NCBI GenBank assembly: GCA_026985095.1
Contig: JALSQW010000042.1
Coordinates: 1 to 49,119, forward strand
DNA from: Acidimicrobiia bacterium
GTDB taxonomy: Bacteria > Actinomycetota > Acidimicrobiia > Spongiisociales > UBA5794
Reading direction: 5' to 3'
Length of the DNA stretch: 49,119 bases
The notes under the pieces are model-generated. The model worked only from the letters and a program-made list of their open reading frames with translations. It was not told where the DNA came from and did not search any database. Shown in pieces: positions 25,190 to 35,676 of this stretch. A program made the position numbers and the translations under genes. Numbering within the stretch: the stretch's first letter is position 1; every line of letters starts with the position of its first letter.

Positions 25190-27115
25190 TCAGACGACCC
25201 CCGAGATCACCATCAAGACCGCGAGGATGACCAGGTACGCGCCGGCTCCACCGGCGACGAGCGTCCACCGCATCCAGCGAGGGATCTCCGATCCGCCGAA
25301 GACGTAGTAGAGGACCACGCCGAGGAACGGCACGAGGAAGATGACCGCGAACCATCCGATCGTCCTCCCTCGACCCAGACGGTCCTGGCGGCGGACGAGA
25401 TCCCACACGGCGAGGGCCATCCACGTCCCCATCAACGCCAGGGGCAGGAAGTACAGGTACAGGGAGAACAGTACGGTCCACACGGTGGGTCGGCTCACGG
25501 GCACGCCGCTCACGGTTACCTCCTTGCCCCGGATGCGGGTGCCCTCCGGGAGGGTCGGGACCCCGATGGCATCGAGGTCGGGTTTCTCGAACACGTCGAC
25601 GGCCGGTCGGGCCGGAGCACCGATGGCGTCGGGCATCTGTGGCTGAGGGCCCGGGGCAGGGAACGTTCGGTAGTCCGAGCCGGGGGGATAGCCGAAGTTC
25701 TGGTCGGCGGTGGCGCCCAGGAGCAGCGCGACACCGCTCAGGTCCCACACGACCGGCACGTTCACGGCGAGCCCGTGGTACAGCTCGGCCAGGGGAGGGG
25801 ACGTCCAGGTGTCGTGCCGGTTCCCGACGAACACGTTGCCCGGTGCCCACGGACCGATGATGGCCAGGTCGCCGAATCCGGTGCCGATGATCGTGTTGTC
25901 TCGCACCATGTTGTTCTTCGGCCACCAGAAGTTCTTGTCCGGCAGCATCGTGACGATCACGCCGTAGCGGTCGTGGTTCACGATCAGGTTCCGTTGGACC
26001 ACGTTGTCCTGTCCACCGCCGAGGACCACGCCCTCGCCGAGGGCGAGACCGGCCAGTCCCTTCGTAGGCGCCGTCTCGTTGTTGTTGTCGATGATCAGGT
26101 TCCCCACGATCGTCGCACCGACCTGCGGGGGGTACAGCTCCGAGTCGAGGGAGTTGGGGACGATCCCGCCCATGTTGTTGCGCCACACCGAGTCGATGAT
26201 GTACAGGTCGCCACCGGCGTTGGTTCCCGAGTAGGCCAGGCCGTTGTTCTCGGAGACGACGCCGTCGATGACGGCCCGGCACGACGTGCACTGGCCGATG
26301 TAGTAGCCCGAGTCGCGATTGCCGGAGGCGTAGGAGTACTCGAAGCGACCCACCTCCGAGTCGAAGGCGTAGATGCCGTAGTCACCGTTGTTGTGGGCCG
26401 TCAGATACGAGCCGCGGTAGCCCTCCACTCCGGTCCAGTAGAAGCCGTTGATCACGTAGTTCCGTGCCGTCATGTTCTCGATGGCGACCCCATCGGCGAC
26501 CACCTGGATACCGTTGGACAGCTCGAAGCCGCCATCGAGGATGGTCCCGTTGCGATCCTCGCCCCGGATCGTCAGCGACGGCGTGCGCACGACCACCGCT
26601 TCGCGGTACACCCCGGGGGCCACGAGGATCATGTCCCCTGGTGCGGCGACGTCGACGGCCTGCTGGATGGTCGGCACCTGGGAGGGCACCCGGATCACGT
26701 TCCCGGTCCACTCGGCGACGGCTTCCACATCGGAGGGTCGGGGTCGTTCGTAGTCGGGCACGTCACCGACGACGATGTAGCCCGCCATGCCGTCGCCTTC
26801 GGGCGTCCCGTGGAACGTGCAGAAGTAGGGATAGACGCCCGGCTCGCTGAACGTGCGCTCGAACCGGTCGCCACGCTGGAGCACCGAATCGGACTGCCAT
26901 GTGCCATCCGAGGCGAAGACGTTGTGTGGGTTGTCGCCCTCGATCTTCCACTCGACCGTCCCTCCGACCTCGATCTCGAGCACGGGCGGAACGAACTGGT
27001 CGTCGACCGCCAGCACCCCGGCCGTTCCGGTCCCGGCGGCGGCATCGGCCGAGCAGCCGGCGGCGATGAGGGCGGCGCCGGCGAGCACCATGAGCATCCA
27101 GAGGCGACGGGACAT
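25190..27115 (-). CDS. Cupredoxin / parallel beta-helix lipoprotein with C-terminal membrane domain
   Basis: Unusual 641-residue secreted-and-anchored protein. The N-terminus looks like a lipoprotein signal ending at Cys21 (ALIAAGC). Residues 32-118 form a plastocyanin-like domain with putative type 1 copper ligands His64, Cys99, His102 and Met110. Residues about 140-440 are a right-handed parallel beta-helix (PbH1/NosD-like: repeated N-x-I, GDYGIYAF and GNRDSGYYI turns, plus a CTSC pair). Residues about 520-641 contain three membrane helices; the middle one (WFAVIFLVPFLGVVLYYV) resembles the PLD-nuclease N-terminal membrane domain. Function unknown; extracellular copper or polysaccharide interaction is possible. 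A leaderless start is likely. Confidence 0.82.
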   Translation of the reverse strand: MSRRLWMLMVLAGAALIAAGCSADAAAGTGTAGVLAVDDQFVPPVLEIEVGGTVEWKIEGDNPHNVFASDGTWQSDSVLQRGDRFERTFSEPGVYPYFCTFHGTPEGDGMAGYIVVGDVPDYERPRPSDVEAVAEWTGNVIRVPSQVPTIQQAVDVAAPGDMILVAPGVYREAVVVRTPSLTIRGEDRNGTILDGGFELSNGIQVVADGVAIENMTARNYVINGFYWTGVEGYRGSYLTAHNNGDYGIYAFDSEVGRFEYSYASGNRDSGYYIGQCTSCRAVIDGVVSENNGLAYSGTNAGGDLYIIDSVWRNNMGGIVPNSLDSELYPPQVGATIVGNLIIDNNNETAPTKGLAGLALGEGVVLGGGQDNVVQRNLIVNHDRYGVIVTMLPDKNFWWPKNNMVRDNTIIGTGFGDLAIIGPWAPGNVFVGNRHDTWTSPPLAELYHGLAVNVPVVWDLSGVALLLGATADQNFGYPPGSDYRTFPAPGPQPQMPDAIGAPARPAVDVFEKPDLDAIGVPTLPEGTRIRGKEVTVSGVPVSRPTVWTVLFSLYLYFLPLALMGTWMALAVWDLVRRQDRLGRGRTIGWFAVIFLVPFLGVVLYYVFGGSEIPRWMRWTLVAGGAGAYLVILAVLMVISGVV

Positions 27116-27122
27116 GGCAGCG

Positions 27123-27128
27123 ATCGTA
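27123..27128 (-). promoter_or_regulatory. Candidate -10 element for leaderless cupredoxin-protein transcript
   Basis: On the reverse strand TACGAT ends seven bases before the ATG at 27115. It faces the ligase promoter in a 60-base divergent intergenic region. Confidence 0.5.
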
Positions 27129-27162
27129 GACCACCGACCGCCATCGCTGCCATCGGGGGCGC

Positions 27163-27168
27163 TACCGT
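27163..27168 (+). promoter_or_regulatory. Candidate -10 element for leaderless ligase transcript
   Basis: TACCGT ends seven bases before the ligase ATG, with no Shine-Dalgarno sequence between. Confidence 0.45.
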
Positions 27169-27175
27169 GGTGACC

Positions 27176-28192
27176 ATGAGCTCTCCGATCCCGGGTCTCG
27201 TCGACGAACGCTGGCGTGGAGCTCTCCGGGAGTCGCCGATGCCGCGGTGGATCGACCCGATGCTGGCGACCTTGACATCCGAGCGCTTCGATTCCCCCGA
27301 GTGGATCTACGAGCACAAACTCGACGGGGAGCGGTGCCTCGCCTACGTGGAGGCGGGCACCGTCCGGCTCCGGTCCCGCAACGACCATCCGATCGATGCG
27401 TCGTATCCCGAGATCGCCGCAGCCTTCGACGGGGCCGCCGTCGACGTGATCGTCGACGGTGAGGTCGTCGCCATCGGTGAAGACGGCGTCGATCGTTTCG
27501 AGCTCCTCCAGCATCGGATGCAGCTCCAGCGCCCGGCGAAGGCGTTGGCCACGGGCATCCACGTCGAGTACCACGTGTTCGACATCCTCTGGGCCGGCGG
27601 GTACTCGACCCTCGAGCTGCCGGTTCTCGAGCGCAAGGCGGTCCTGCGGGGTGTGGTGACCTTCGGTGAGCGGATCGTCTACGTCGACCATCGCAGCCCC
27701 GACGGGGTCGCCTACTACCAGGAGGCCTGCCGGCGCGGCTGGGAGGGCCTGATCGCCAAGCGGATCGCGGCTCGCTATCAGCCGGGCAAACGGTCCAAGG
27801 ACTGGCTCAAGTTCAAGTGCGTCGCCAACCAGGAGCTCGTGATCGGGGGCTTCACCGATCCCAAGGGCTCAAGGGTCGGCTTCGGCGCGCTGCTGGTGGG
27901 CTATCACGACGCCGATCATCGGCTCCGTTACGCCGGGAAGGTCGGCACCGGCTTCGATGAGCGGACGCTGCGTGAGCTGCGGTCCGTGCTGGATCGCCTG
28001 GAGCGGCCGGAGCCTCCGTTCGCGGAGGATCCGGATCTGCCTCGTCGCGGGGTTCATTGGGTCGAGCCGCGGCTCGTCGCCGAGGTCGCGTTCAGCGAGT
28101 GGACGGACTCGGGCAAGCTGCGGCATCCTCGCTTCCAGGGTCTGCGGCGGGACAAGCCGGCTTCGTCGGTCGTCCGCGAGATCCCGAGGTAG
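27176..28192 (+). CDS. ATP-dependent DNA ligase (LigC/LigD ligase-domain type)
   Basis: Seals DNA nicks through an enzyme-AMP intermediate. The adenylation motif I is EHKLDGER with Lys48 as the AMP acceptor; motif III is VDGEVVA; motif IV/V is WEGLIAKR and SKDWLKFKC. A C-terminal OB-fold follows (LVIGGFTDPKG, GKVGTGFDE, VEPRLVAEVAFSEWT). At 338 residues it is a stand-alone ligase without the polymerase and phosphoesterase parts of full LigD. No Ku gene is in view, so a role in end joining is only a family-level suggestion. It lies just upstream of the rRNA operon but is separated by about 425 bases. Confidence 0.93.
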   Translation: MSSPIPGLVDERWRGALRESPMPRWIDPMLATLTSERFDSPEWIYEHKLDGERCLAYVEAGTVRLRSRNDHPIDASYPEIAAAFDGAAVDVIVDGEVVAIGEDGVDRFELLQHRMQLQRPAKALATGIHVEYHVFDILWAGGYSTLELPVLERKAVLRGVVTFGERIVYVDHRSPDGVAYYQEACRRGWEGLIAKRIAARYQPGKRSKDWLKFKCVANQELVIGGFTDPKGSRVGFGALLVGYHDADHRLRYAGKVGTGFDERTLRELRSVLDRLERPEPPFAEDPDLPRRGVHWVEPRLVAEVAFSEWTDSGKLRHPRFQGLRRDKPASSVVREIPR

Positions 28193-28617
28193 CGGGATCC
28201 GCGACCCGTTCGAGCGGGGATCACAGGGGGGGATTTGCGTTACGGGCACCGGCGTGGTTCAATCATGTTCCGCCGGTCGGATCGGCCGGTGTCCGTCGGG
28301 GTGCCGGTTCGACGAGGACCGGGCGCCGACAGTGTCGGTTGGGATCGACCGGCGCTATACTGTGTGGTCCGCCAGACGGGCACGGTGTCGTGTCGTCTGG
28401 AACCAACCGGGCTCCTTGACAACTGAACAGCGTGCCAAAAGCCAAGCAGGCGCTCGGCGGCCCGTCACCTCGGTGGCGAGTCGACCAGCGCAGAACAAGC
28501 CACGGCCGCATCATCACGAGGACCCCGTCCTTCGATGCGGCCCAGATCGTGTCTTCGGATGCGGTCGACCTTTGAGATGGACTCCAATCCATCATGGATC
28601 AGGATCCATCGATCATT
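28193..28617 (+). promoter_or_regulatory. rRNA operon promoter and leader region
   Basis: No gene is seen here. Two promoter candidates are visible: TTGCGT (28235-28240), 17 bases, TTCAAT (28258-28263); and TATACT (28356-28361) with a weak -35. The leader then carries CTTGACAACTGAACAGCGTG at about 28415, whose 28422-28436 part is perfectly complementary to 30260-30274 in the 16S-23S spacer. The pairing would bracket 16S rRNA and form its RNase III-type processing stem. The same CTTGA-AACTG wording recurs before 23S. Confidence 0.7.
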
Positions 28618-30145
<1,528 letters not shown>

Positions 30146-30368
30146 CTAAGGAGCGATCGAGTGGTCGGGATCTCACCTGACCACGATGTTCCTCAGTGGA
30201 TCTGCATGGTTATTCGATCGACCGACGTCCGATGCTCGACATCGGACGCATGGCGGTCGGGCACGCTGTTCAGTCGTGAGGGAGTCCGGTGGGGCCGCAA
30301 GGCCCGACCGACCCGCTCACGCACCTTGAGAACTGCATAGCGAGCACGAGAGTCAAAGTATTCTCTCC
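30146..30368 (+). other. 16S-23S internal spacer without tRNA genes
   Basis: The 223-base spacer contains no recognisable tRNA (no TTCGANNCC arm with matching acceptor stem). It holds the 3' half of the 16S processing stem (30260-30274) and the 5' half of the 23S processing stem: CCTTGAG (30324-30330) and a 15-base segment at 30336-30350 complementary to 34083-34097, with the outer CTCAAGG at 34103-34109. Confidence 0.85.
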
Positions 30369-30601
30369 GTCCAAGCTACTACGAGTTGACGGTGGATGCC
30401 TTGGCGCTAGGAGCCGATGAAGGACGTGGCAGGCTGCGATAAGCCTCGGTGAGCTGTCAAGCAAGCGTTGACCCGGGGATGTCCGAATTGGGAAACCAGG
30501 CTGGGGTCATGCCCAGTCACTCCGGTCTGAACACATAGGACCGGGAGAGGGAACCGGGGGAATTGAAACATCTCAGTACCCCGAGGAAGAGAAAGCAACA
30601 G

Positions 30602-30645
<44 letters not shown>

Positions 30646-30908
30646 GACGTGGTGTGATAGCCCGATGGCGTTGCCATGTCGGTGTAGCGGGATCCTCCAG
30701 ACGGCGCATCGGAGCCGTCAGGGAGTAAGAAATCCATGGGATAGGCGAATCCTGCTGGAAAGCAGAGCCACAGGAGGTAACAGCCCCGTAGCCGAAATCC
30801 CGATGGACTCCCGGAGGCGATCCCAAGTAGCACGGGGCACGTGAAATCCCGTGTGAATCTGCGAGGACCACCTCGTAAGGCTAAATACATCCTAGCGACC
30901 GATAGCGG

Positions 30909-30942
<34 letters not shown>

Positions 30943-31504
30943 GGTGAGGGGAGTGAAACAGTACCTGAAACCGTCAACTTACAAGCAGTAGGAGGGATCC
31001 TTCGGGATCCTGACTGCCTGCCTTTTGAAGAATGAGCCGACGAGTTATCGATACGTGGCAAGGTTAAGCCGAGAGGTGTAGCCGCAGCGAAAGCGAGTCT
31101 GAATAGGGCGTCTAGTCGCGTGTCATAGACCCGAAGCCGAGTGATCTATCCATGGGCAGGGTGAAGCGAGGGTAAGACCTCGTGGAGGCCCGAACCCACC
31201 TAGGTTGAAAACTGGGGGGATGACCTGTGGATAGGGGTGAAAGGCCAAACAAACTCGGCGATAGCTGGTTCTCCCCGAAATAGCTTTAGGGCTAGCGTCG
31301 TGTGTTCCGCGTTGGGGGTAGAGCACTGATTGGGTTAGGGGGCCAACAAGCTTACCGACCCCAGTCAAACTCCGAATCCCAACGCGCCAAGCACGGCAGT
31401 CAGACCATGTGGGATAAGCTTCATGGTCGAAAGGGAAACAGCCCAGATCGCCAGCTAAGGCCCCCAAGTCAGGACTAAGTGGAGAACGAAGTGGAGTCGC
31501 CCAA

Positions 31505-31553
<49 letters not shown>

Positions 31554-32495
31554 CAGCTCACTGGTCGAGTGATTCCGCGCGGATGATGTAACGGGGCTCA
31601 AGTCCTGCGCCGAAGCTGCGGGATCCTGTCGACAACCCAGGCGATCACCTTCGGGAGGTCGTCCAGGGGACAGGATCGGTAGGGGAGCGTCGAACGGCCG
31701 CGGAAGTTGCGGCGAAAGCCAGTGATGGAGGCCGTTCGAGTGAGAATGTCGGCATGAGTAGCGAATGAGGAGTGAGAATCTCCTCCGCCGGATGTCCAAG
31801 GGTTCCTGGGGAAGGCTCGTCCGCCCAGGGTTAGTCGGGACCTAAGGCGAGGCCGAGAGGCGTAGTCGATGGACAACGGGTTGATATTCCCGTACCACTA
31901 TGCACGCGTCCAGGCCGAACCCAACTTGCTAAGGAAAGCCCTTCGGGGCCTACCGACCCAGTTGGTAGTAGGCCAGCAATGGAGTGACGCGGAAGGGTAA
32001 GCGGACCCGGGCGTTGGTTGACCCGGGGTAAGCGTGTAGGGCGGGGCCTAGGCAAATCCGGGCCCCATTGAAGCCTGAGGCGCGATGCCGAGCCGCGAGA
32101 GGCGAAGCCGCTGAACGCCCATGCCGCCGAGAAAAGCTTCTCGCGAGTGTGCATGGTGCCCGTACCCCAAACCGACACAGGTGGACAGGTAGAGAATACC
32201 AAGGCGAGCGAGATAACTCTGGTTAAGGAATTCGGCAAAATGGCTCCGTAACTTCGGGAGAAGGAGCGCCCCGGTAGGGTGTAGGACCTCGCGTCCGAAG
32301 CCCGAGGGGGTTGCAGAGACCTGGCCCAAGCGACTGTTTACTAAAAACACAGGAGCGTGCTAAGTCGCAAGACGACGTATACGCTCTGACGCCTGCCCGG
32401 TGCCGGAAGGTCAAGGGGATCGGTTAGCTCTTCGGAGCGAAGCTGTGAACCCAAGCCCCGGTAAACGGCGGCGGTAACTATAACCGTCCTAAGGT

Positions 32496-33102
32496 AAACG
32501 GCCCACGTCGCCACGTGGGCCACTGCCCCTCCGCGCGGCGACGCGCGTGAGTGCAGTCAGCTATATGCTGGAAACTCCGAGGATCCGTCGGTACTCGTTC
32601 GTGTCGTAGGTGCGCCCCGTACCGTGAGCGACATGAGCAGTGAAAACCCGTACGGTGCGGACAATCAGCAGGAAAGACCAGGGACCGAGCAGTGGATCGT
32701 CGGCTTCGTCGACGGTGAGGGTTGCTTCTCGATATCGGTGGTACGCGACGCGGGTGGCCGACTCGGCTGGCAGGTCCAGTACGAGAGCGGCGACCCGAGC
32801 TGCGTCCGCACGGCAGGCAGTCGAGGTGCTGGGACGGCACCTCGGATGCGGCTGGATCATCGAGAGGCTCCGACGGGACGACCACAGGGCACCGCTTCTG
32901 CGGTACTCCGTGAAGGCCCGCCGGGACCTCACGAGCGGATCATCCCGTTCTTCGAGGCGAATCCACTGAGCACCGCAACGTAGGACGACGTCCTAGCGGT
33001 CTCGATTCCTGGAATCCTCAGAGGCCATACGCTGACCATCTCGGTTCGACGGCCGAGATGAAGATATGGTCCGAGCCCCATGGCGACATGGGGACCAACT
33101 CG
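32496..33102 (+). ncRNA. Group I intron at 23S position L1931
   Basis: Self-splicing type intron of 607 nt. The 5' exon ends in U (32495) and the intron ends in G (33102), as the group I mechanism requires. Core landmarks: ATATGCTGGAAACTCCG (about 32562) and GGACAATCAGCAGGAAAG (about 32659), whose TGCTG and CAGCA can form P4; and the S element AAGATATGGTCC (33061-33072), whose GGTCC can pair with GGACC at about 32681 as P7. Perfect hairpins lie at 32500-32521 (near the 5' end), 33038-33061 (before the S element) and 33076-33093 (P9-like, with a GCGA tetraloop). The P1 guide pairing is only partly resolved (GGT with GCC at 32525). Wording suggests subgroup IB, as in organellar 23S introns. Confidence 0.93.
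32624..33032 (+). pseudogene. Frameshifted single-motif LAGLIDADG homing endonuclease remnant
   Basis: Starting at GTG 32624, the frame gives QWIVGFVDGEGCFSISV, the LAGLIDADG helix of a homing endonuclease. The family's continuation is then found in another frame (ARQAVEVLGRHLGCGWIIER, then LRYSVKARRDLT, about 32802-32935), and returns to the first frame as ERIIPFFEANPLSTA. Restoring one G at about 32936 joins DLT to ERII exactly. A TAG (32981-32983) then interrupts, and further family-like fragments (DDVLA, SRFLE, ILRGHTLT) lie in shifting frames to about 33032. At least two, probably four, single-base indels are present, so the gene is dead unless these are assembly errors. Its 5' codons overlap the ribozyme core. 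Confidence 0.85.
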
Positions 33103-33146
<44 letters not shown>

Positions 33147-33699
33147 CAACGACTTGGGCGCTGTCTCAACCAGAGACTCGGCGAAATTGCATTGTGAGTA
33201 AAGATGCTCACTTCCCGCGACAGGACGGAAAGACCCCGGGACCTTTACTGCAGCTTGGCATTGGAGTTCGTCATGTGATGTGTAGGATAGGTGGGAGGCT
33301 ATGAAGCGGCGACGCCAGTCGTCGTGGAGCCGCCCTTGAAATACCACCCTTCACATGATGGTCTTCTAACCTCGGTCCGTTATCCGGATCAGGAACAGTG
33401 CCTGGTGGGCAGTTTCACTGGGGTGGTGGCCTCCTAAAATGTAACGGAGGCGCCCAAAGGTTCCCTCAGTCTGGTCGGCAATCAGACGGCGAGTGCAAGG
33501 GCACAAGGGAGCTTGACTGCGAGACCTACGAGTCGAGCAGATTCGAAAGAAGGGCCTAGTGATCCCTCGGCGGCATGTGGGTGCGCCGAGGCCAACGGCT
33601 AAAAGGTACCCCGGGGATAACAGGCTTATCCTGCCCAAGAGTCCATATCGACGGCAGGGGTTGGCACCTCGATGTCGGCTCGTCTCATCCTGGGGCTGA

Positions 33700-33736
<37 letters not shown>

Positions 33737-33755
33737 AGGCACGCGAGCTGGGTTT

Positions 33756-33787
<32 letters not shown>

Positions 33788-33812
33788 TCGCGGGCGCAGG
33801 AGATTTGAGGAG

Positions 33813-33846
<34 letters not shown>

Positions 33847-33902
33847 TACCTCTGGTGTGCCAGTTGTCCTGCCAAGGGCACGGCTGGTTAGCTACGTACG
33901 GA

Positions 33903-33937
<35 letters not shown>

Positions 33938-34082
33938 GGCTCCAAGATGAGATCTCCCACCGGTATAGCCGGGTAAGGCCCCTGGTAGATGACCAGGTTG
34001 ATAGGCCGGAAGTGGAAGCGCAGCGATGCGTGAAGCTGACCGGTACTAATAGGCCGAGGGCTTGGACTTGAATACCGCGACA

Positions 34083-34109
34083 CTCGTGCTCGCTATGGAG
34101 TGCTCAAGG
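34083..34109 (+). other. 3' half of the 23S rRNA processing stem
   Basis: Bases 34083-34097 are the exact reverse complement of 30336-30350, and 34103-34109 (CTCAAGG) pairs with 30324-30330. The two helices are separated by a five-base internal loop on each side. This is the expected RNase III-type stem that encloses precursor 23S rRNA, and its preservation supports normal processing of the intron-containing transcript. Confidence 0.85.
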
Positions 34110-34121
34110 AGCGCTCAGAAG

Positions 34122-34240
<119 letters not shown>

Positions 34241-34249
34241 ATCCCATAG

Positions 34250-34281
34250 ACTGTGGGTCGTCCTTCGGGGCGGCCCACAGT
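34250..34281 (+). terminator. rRNA operon terminator hairpin
   Basis: An ACTGTGGG-type stem of about eleven pairs (one G-U) closes around TCCTTCGGGG ten bases after 5S rRNA. No U-run follows, usual for high-GC genomes. Confidence 0.8.
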
Positions 34282-34344
34282 CGCGTCCGGAGCGAGACAT
34301 GGACCCGACGGTCGCCAGCATGCGGCGGAGAGAAGGATCAGGAG

Positions 34345-35163
34345 ATGGCCGGGAACAAGGACGGCAGATCGAAGGGCCGCCGAGGCCGGCCGCGTCACGG
34401 CCAACGTCGGGAGACGCCACGGCGGACCGGTGAGGACCGCACCGCAGGGAGGAAGGAACGGTCGGGCGGAGGCGCACCGCGATCCCAGCGCGGAGGCAAA
34501 CGACGTCGCGACCTGAAGGGCGCCGCCGTCAACCTCCCCAACTTCGTCGTCGAGGCCCTCGAACGGGTCACCCCTGCCGAGCGGGTCGCCGCGGCCCTCG
34601 AAGCGCTCGGAGAGGCATCGGCCGCGATGGCCGACGGCCGCTACCACGCGGCGGTGAAGCACGCCCGACGAGCCAAGGAGCTCGCCCCCAACGACGCCAC
34701 CGTCAGAGAGACGTTGGGCCTGGCCGCCTACCGGATCGGAGACTGGCAGACCGCTCTGCGCGAACTGCGGGCGTACCGCCGTATGGCTGGAGACACCACC
34801 CACCTGCCCGTCGAGATGGATGCGCTCCGCGCCCTCGGTCGAGACCGCGACGTCTCCAAGGCCTGGGAGGAGCTGCAACGTCGAGGCGGCCGACCGCAGG
34901 TGCTGAAGGAAGGCGCGGTCGTGTACGCGTCGCATCTCCTCGACCGGGGCGATGCTCGCGAGGCGTGGGAGATCACCCGGCCGGGCCGGATGACCGACGA
35001 GGCCCACGAGGCGGACCTGCGCACGTGGTACGTCGCGGCGCGTGCCGCCGCGCGCCTCGGAGATGCCGAGACGGCCCGGAAGATCGCCGACACCATCGTT
35101 CGCCTCGACCCGGGGTTCCCCGGCCTCGACCAACTCGATCGCGAGATCGCCGCCGCCCGCTGA
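34345..35163 (+). CDS. Tetratricopeptide-repeat protein with basic N-terminus
   Basis: 272-residue cytoplasmic protein. Residues 1-60 are very rich in Arg, Gly and Lys and look disordered, possibly nucleic-acid binding. From about residue 75 onward are helical TPR-like repeats (ALGEASAAMADGRYHAAVKHARRAKELAPNDATVRETLGLAAYRIGDWQTALRELRAY, and again near 195-265 with RLGDAETARKIADTIVRLDPG). No catalytic motif is visible. An AGGA precedes the ATG. It follows the rRNA terminator and precedes an SSB-like gene, but function is unknown. Confidence 0.85.
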   Translation: MAGNKDGRSKGRRGRPRHGQRRETPRRTGEDRTAGRKERSGGGAPRSQRGGKRRRDLKGAAVNLPNFVVEALERVTPAERVAAALEALGEASAAMADGRYHAAVKHARRAKELAPNDATVRETLGLAAYRIGDWQTALRELRAYRRMAGDTTHLPVEMDALRALGRDRDVSKAWEELQRRGGRPQVLKEGAVVYASHLLDRGDAREAWEITRPGRMTDEAHEADLRTWYVAARAAARLGDAETARKIADTIVRLDPGFPGLDQLDREIAAAR

Positions 35164-35254
35164 CGTCGGGCCATGGGACGGGCGCCGGACCTGTCAGACG
35201 GCTGCGCTACGTTCGGACCGATCACCCCGCGCGTCCCCGAGAAGGGAAGGAAGC

Positions 35255-35614
35255 ATGGACCTCAACATCGTCGTGCTCGCCGGACGCGCCGCGACGGTCC
35301 CCGAGATCCGCTCGCTACCGGACGGCCGGACGTACGCCCGGTGCCTCGTCACGGTGCGTTCCGAGCAGCCACACCATCGCCTCGACGTGGTGCCGGTGCA
35401 CTGGTGGCGGGCGGATCTGTCGGTGATCATCAAGATCCGGGCCGGCTCGAAGGTCTGGATCGCCGGCAACGTGCAGCGACGGTTCTGGGACGGCGGGAAC
35501 GGCCGTCGGAGCAGGATCGAGATCGTGGCGCACGACATCCAGGTCGCCGACGAACCGACACCGCCGGGACGGATCGGCCCGTCCTCGGCAGCCGATCCGT
35601 CCCGGGCCGAGTGA
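35255..35614 (+). CDS. Single-stranded DNA-binding protein-like OB-fold protein
   Basis: 119-residue protein with an SSB-type OB fold: MDLNIVVLAGRAATVPEIRSLPDGRTYARCLVTVRS, then VPVHWW and GSKVWIAGNVQRRFW, followed by a strand that ends VAHDIQVAD. It is shorter than the essential SSB, lacks the acidic DDDIPF-type tail, and is therefore probably an accessory paralogue. A GAAGGGAAGGAAGC run precedes the ATG as ribosome-binding site. A TACGTT about 40 bases upstream is a possible -10. Confidence 0.8.
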   Translation: MDLNIVVLAGRAATVPEIRSLPDGRTYARCLVTVRSEQPHHRLDVVPVHWWRADLSVIIKIRAGSKVWIAGNVQRRFWDGGNGRRSRIEIVAHDIQVADEPTPPGRIGPSSAADPSRAE

Positions 35615-35661
35615 CCCGTGGGGGCCTCGGAGCCGGTGAGGCCTACCGGCCCACATGCTCC

Positions 35662-35667
35662 TACCCT
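35662..35667 (+). promoter_or_regulatory. Candidate -10 element for leaderless GGT-like transcript
   Basis: TACCCT ends nine bases before the ATG at 35677, with no Shine-Dalgarno sequence between. Confidence 0.4.
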
Positions 35668-35676
35668 CCGGCGAAC

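Noticed and set aside
25775-27175. Long in-frame upstream extension of the DNA ligase
   Set aside because: It runs antisense to the cupredoxin gene, has no ligase-related sequence before the ATG at 27176, and the promoter-like TACCGT lies just before that ATG.
30146-30368. Possible tRNA-Ile or tRNA-Ala in the rRNA spacer
   Set aside because: No cloverleaf, TTC arm or CCA-ready acceptor stem could be found; the palindromes present are rRNA processing stems.
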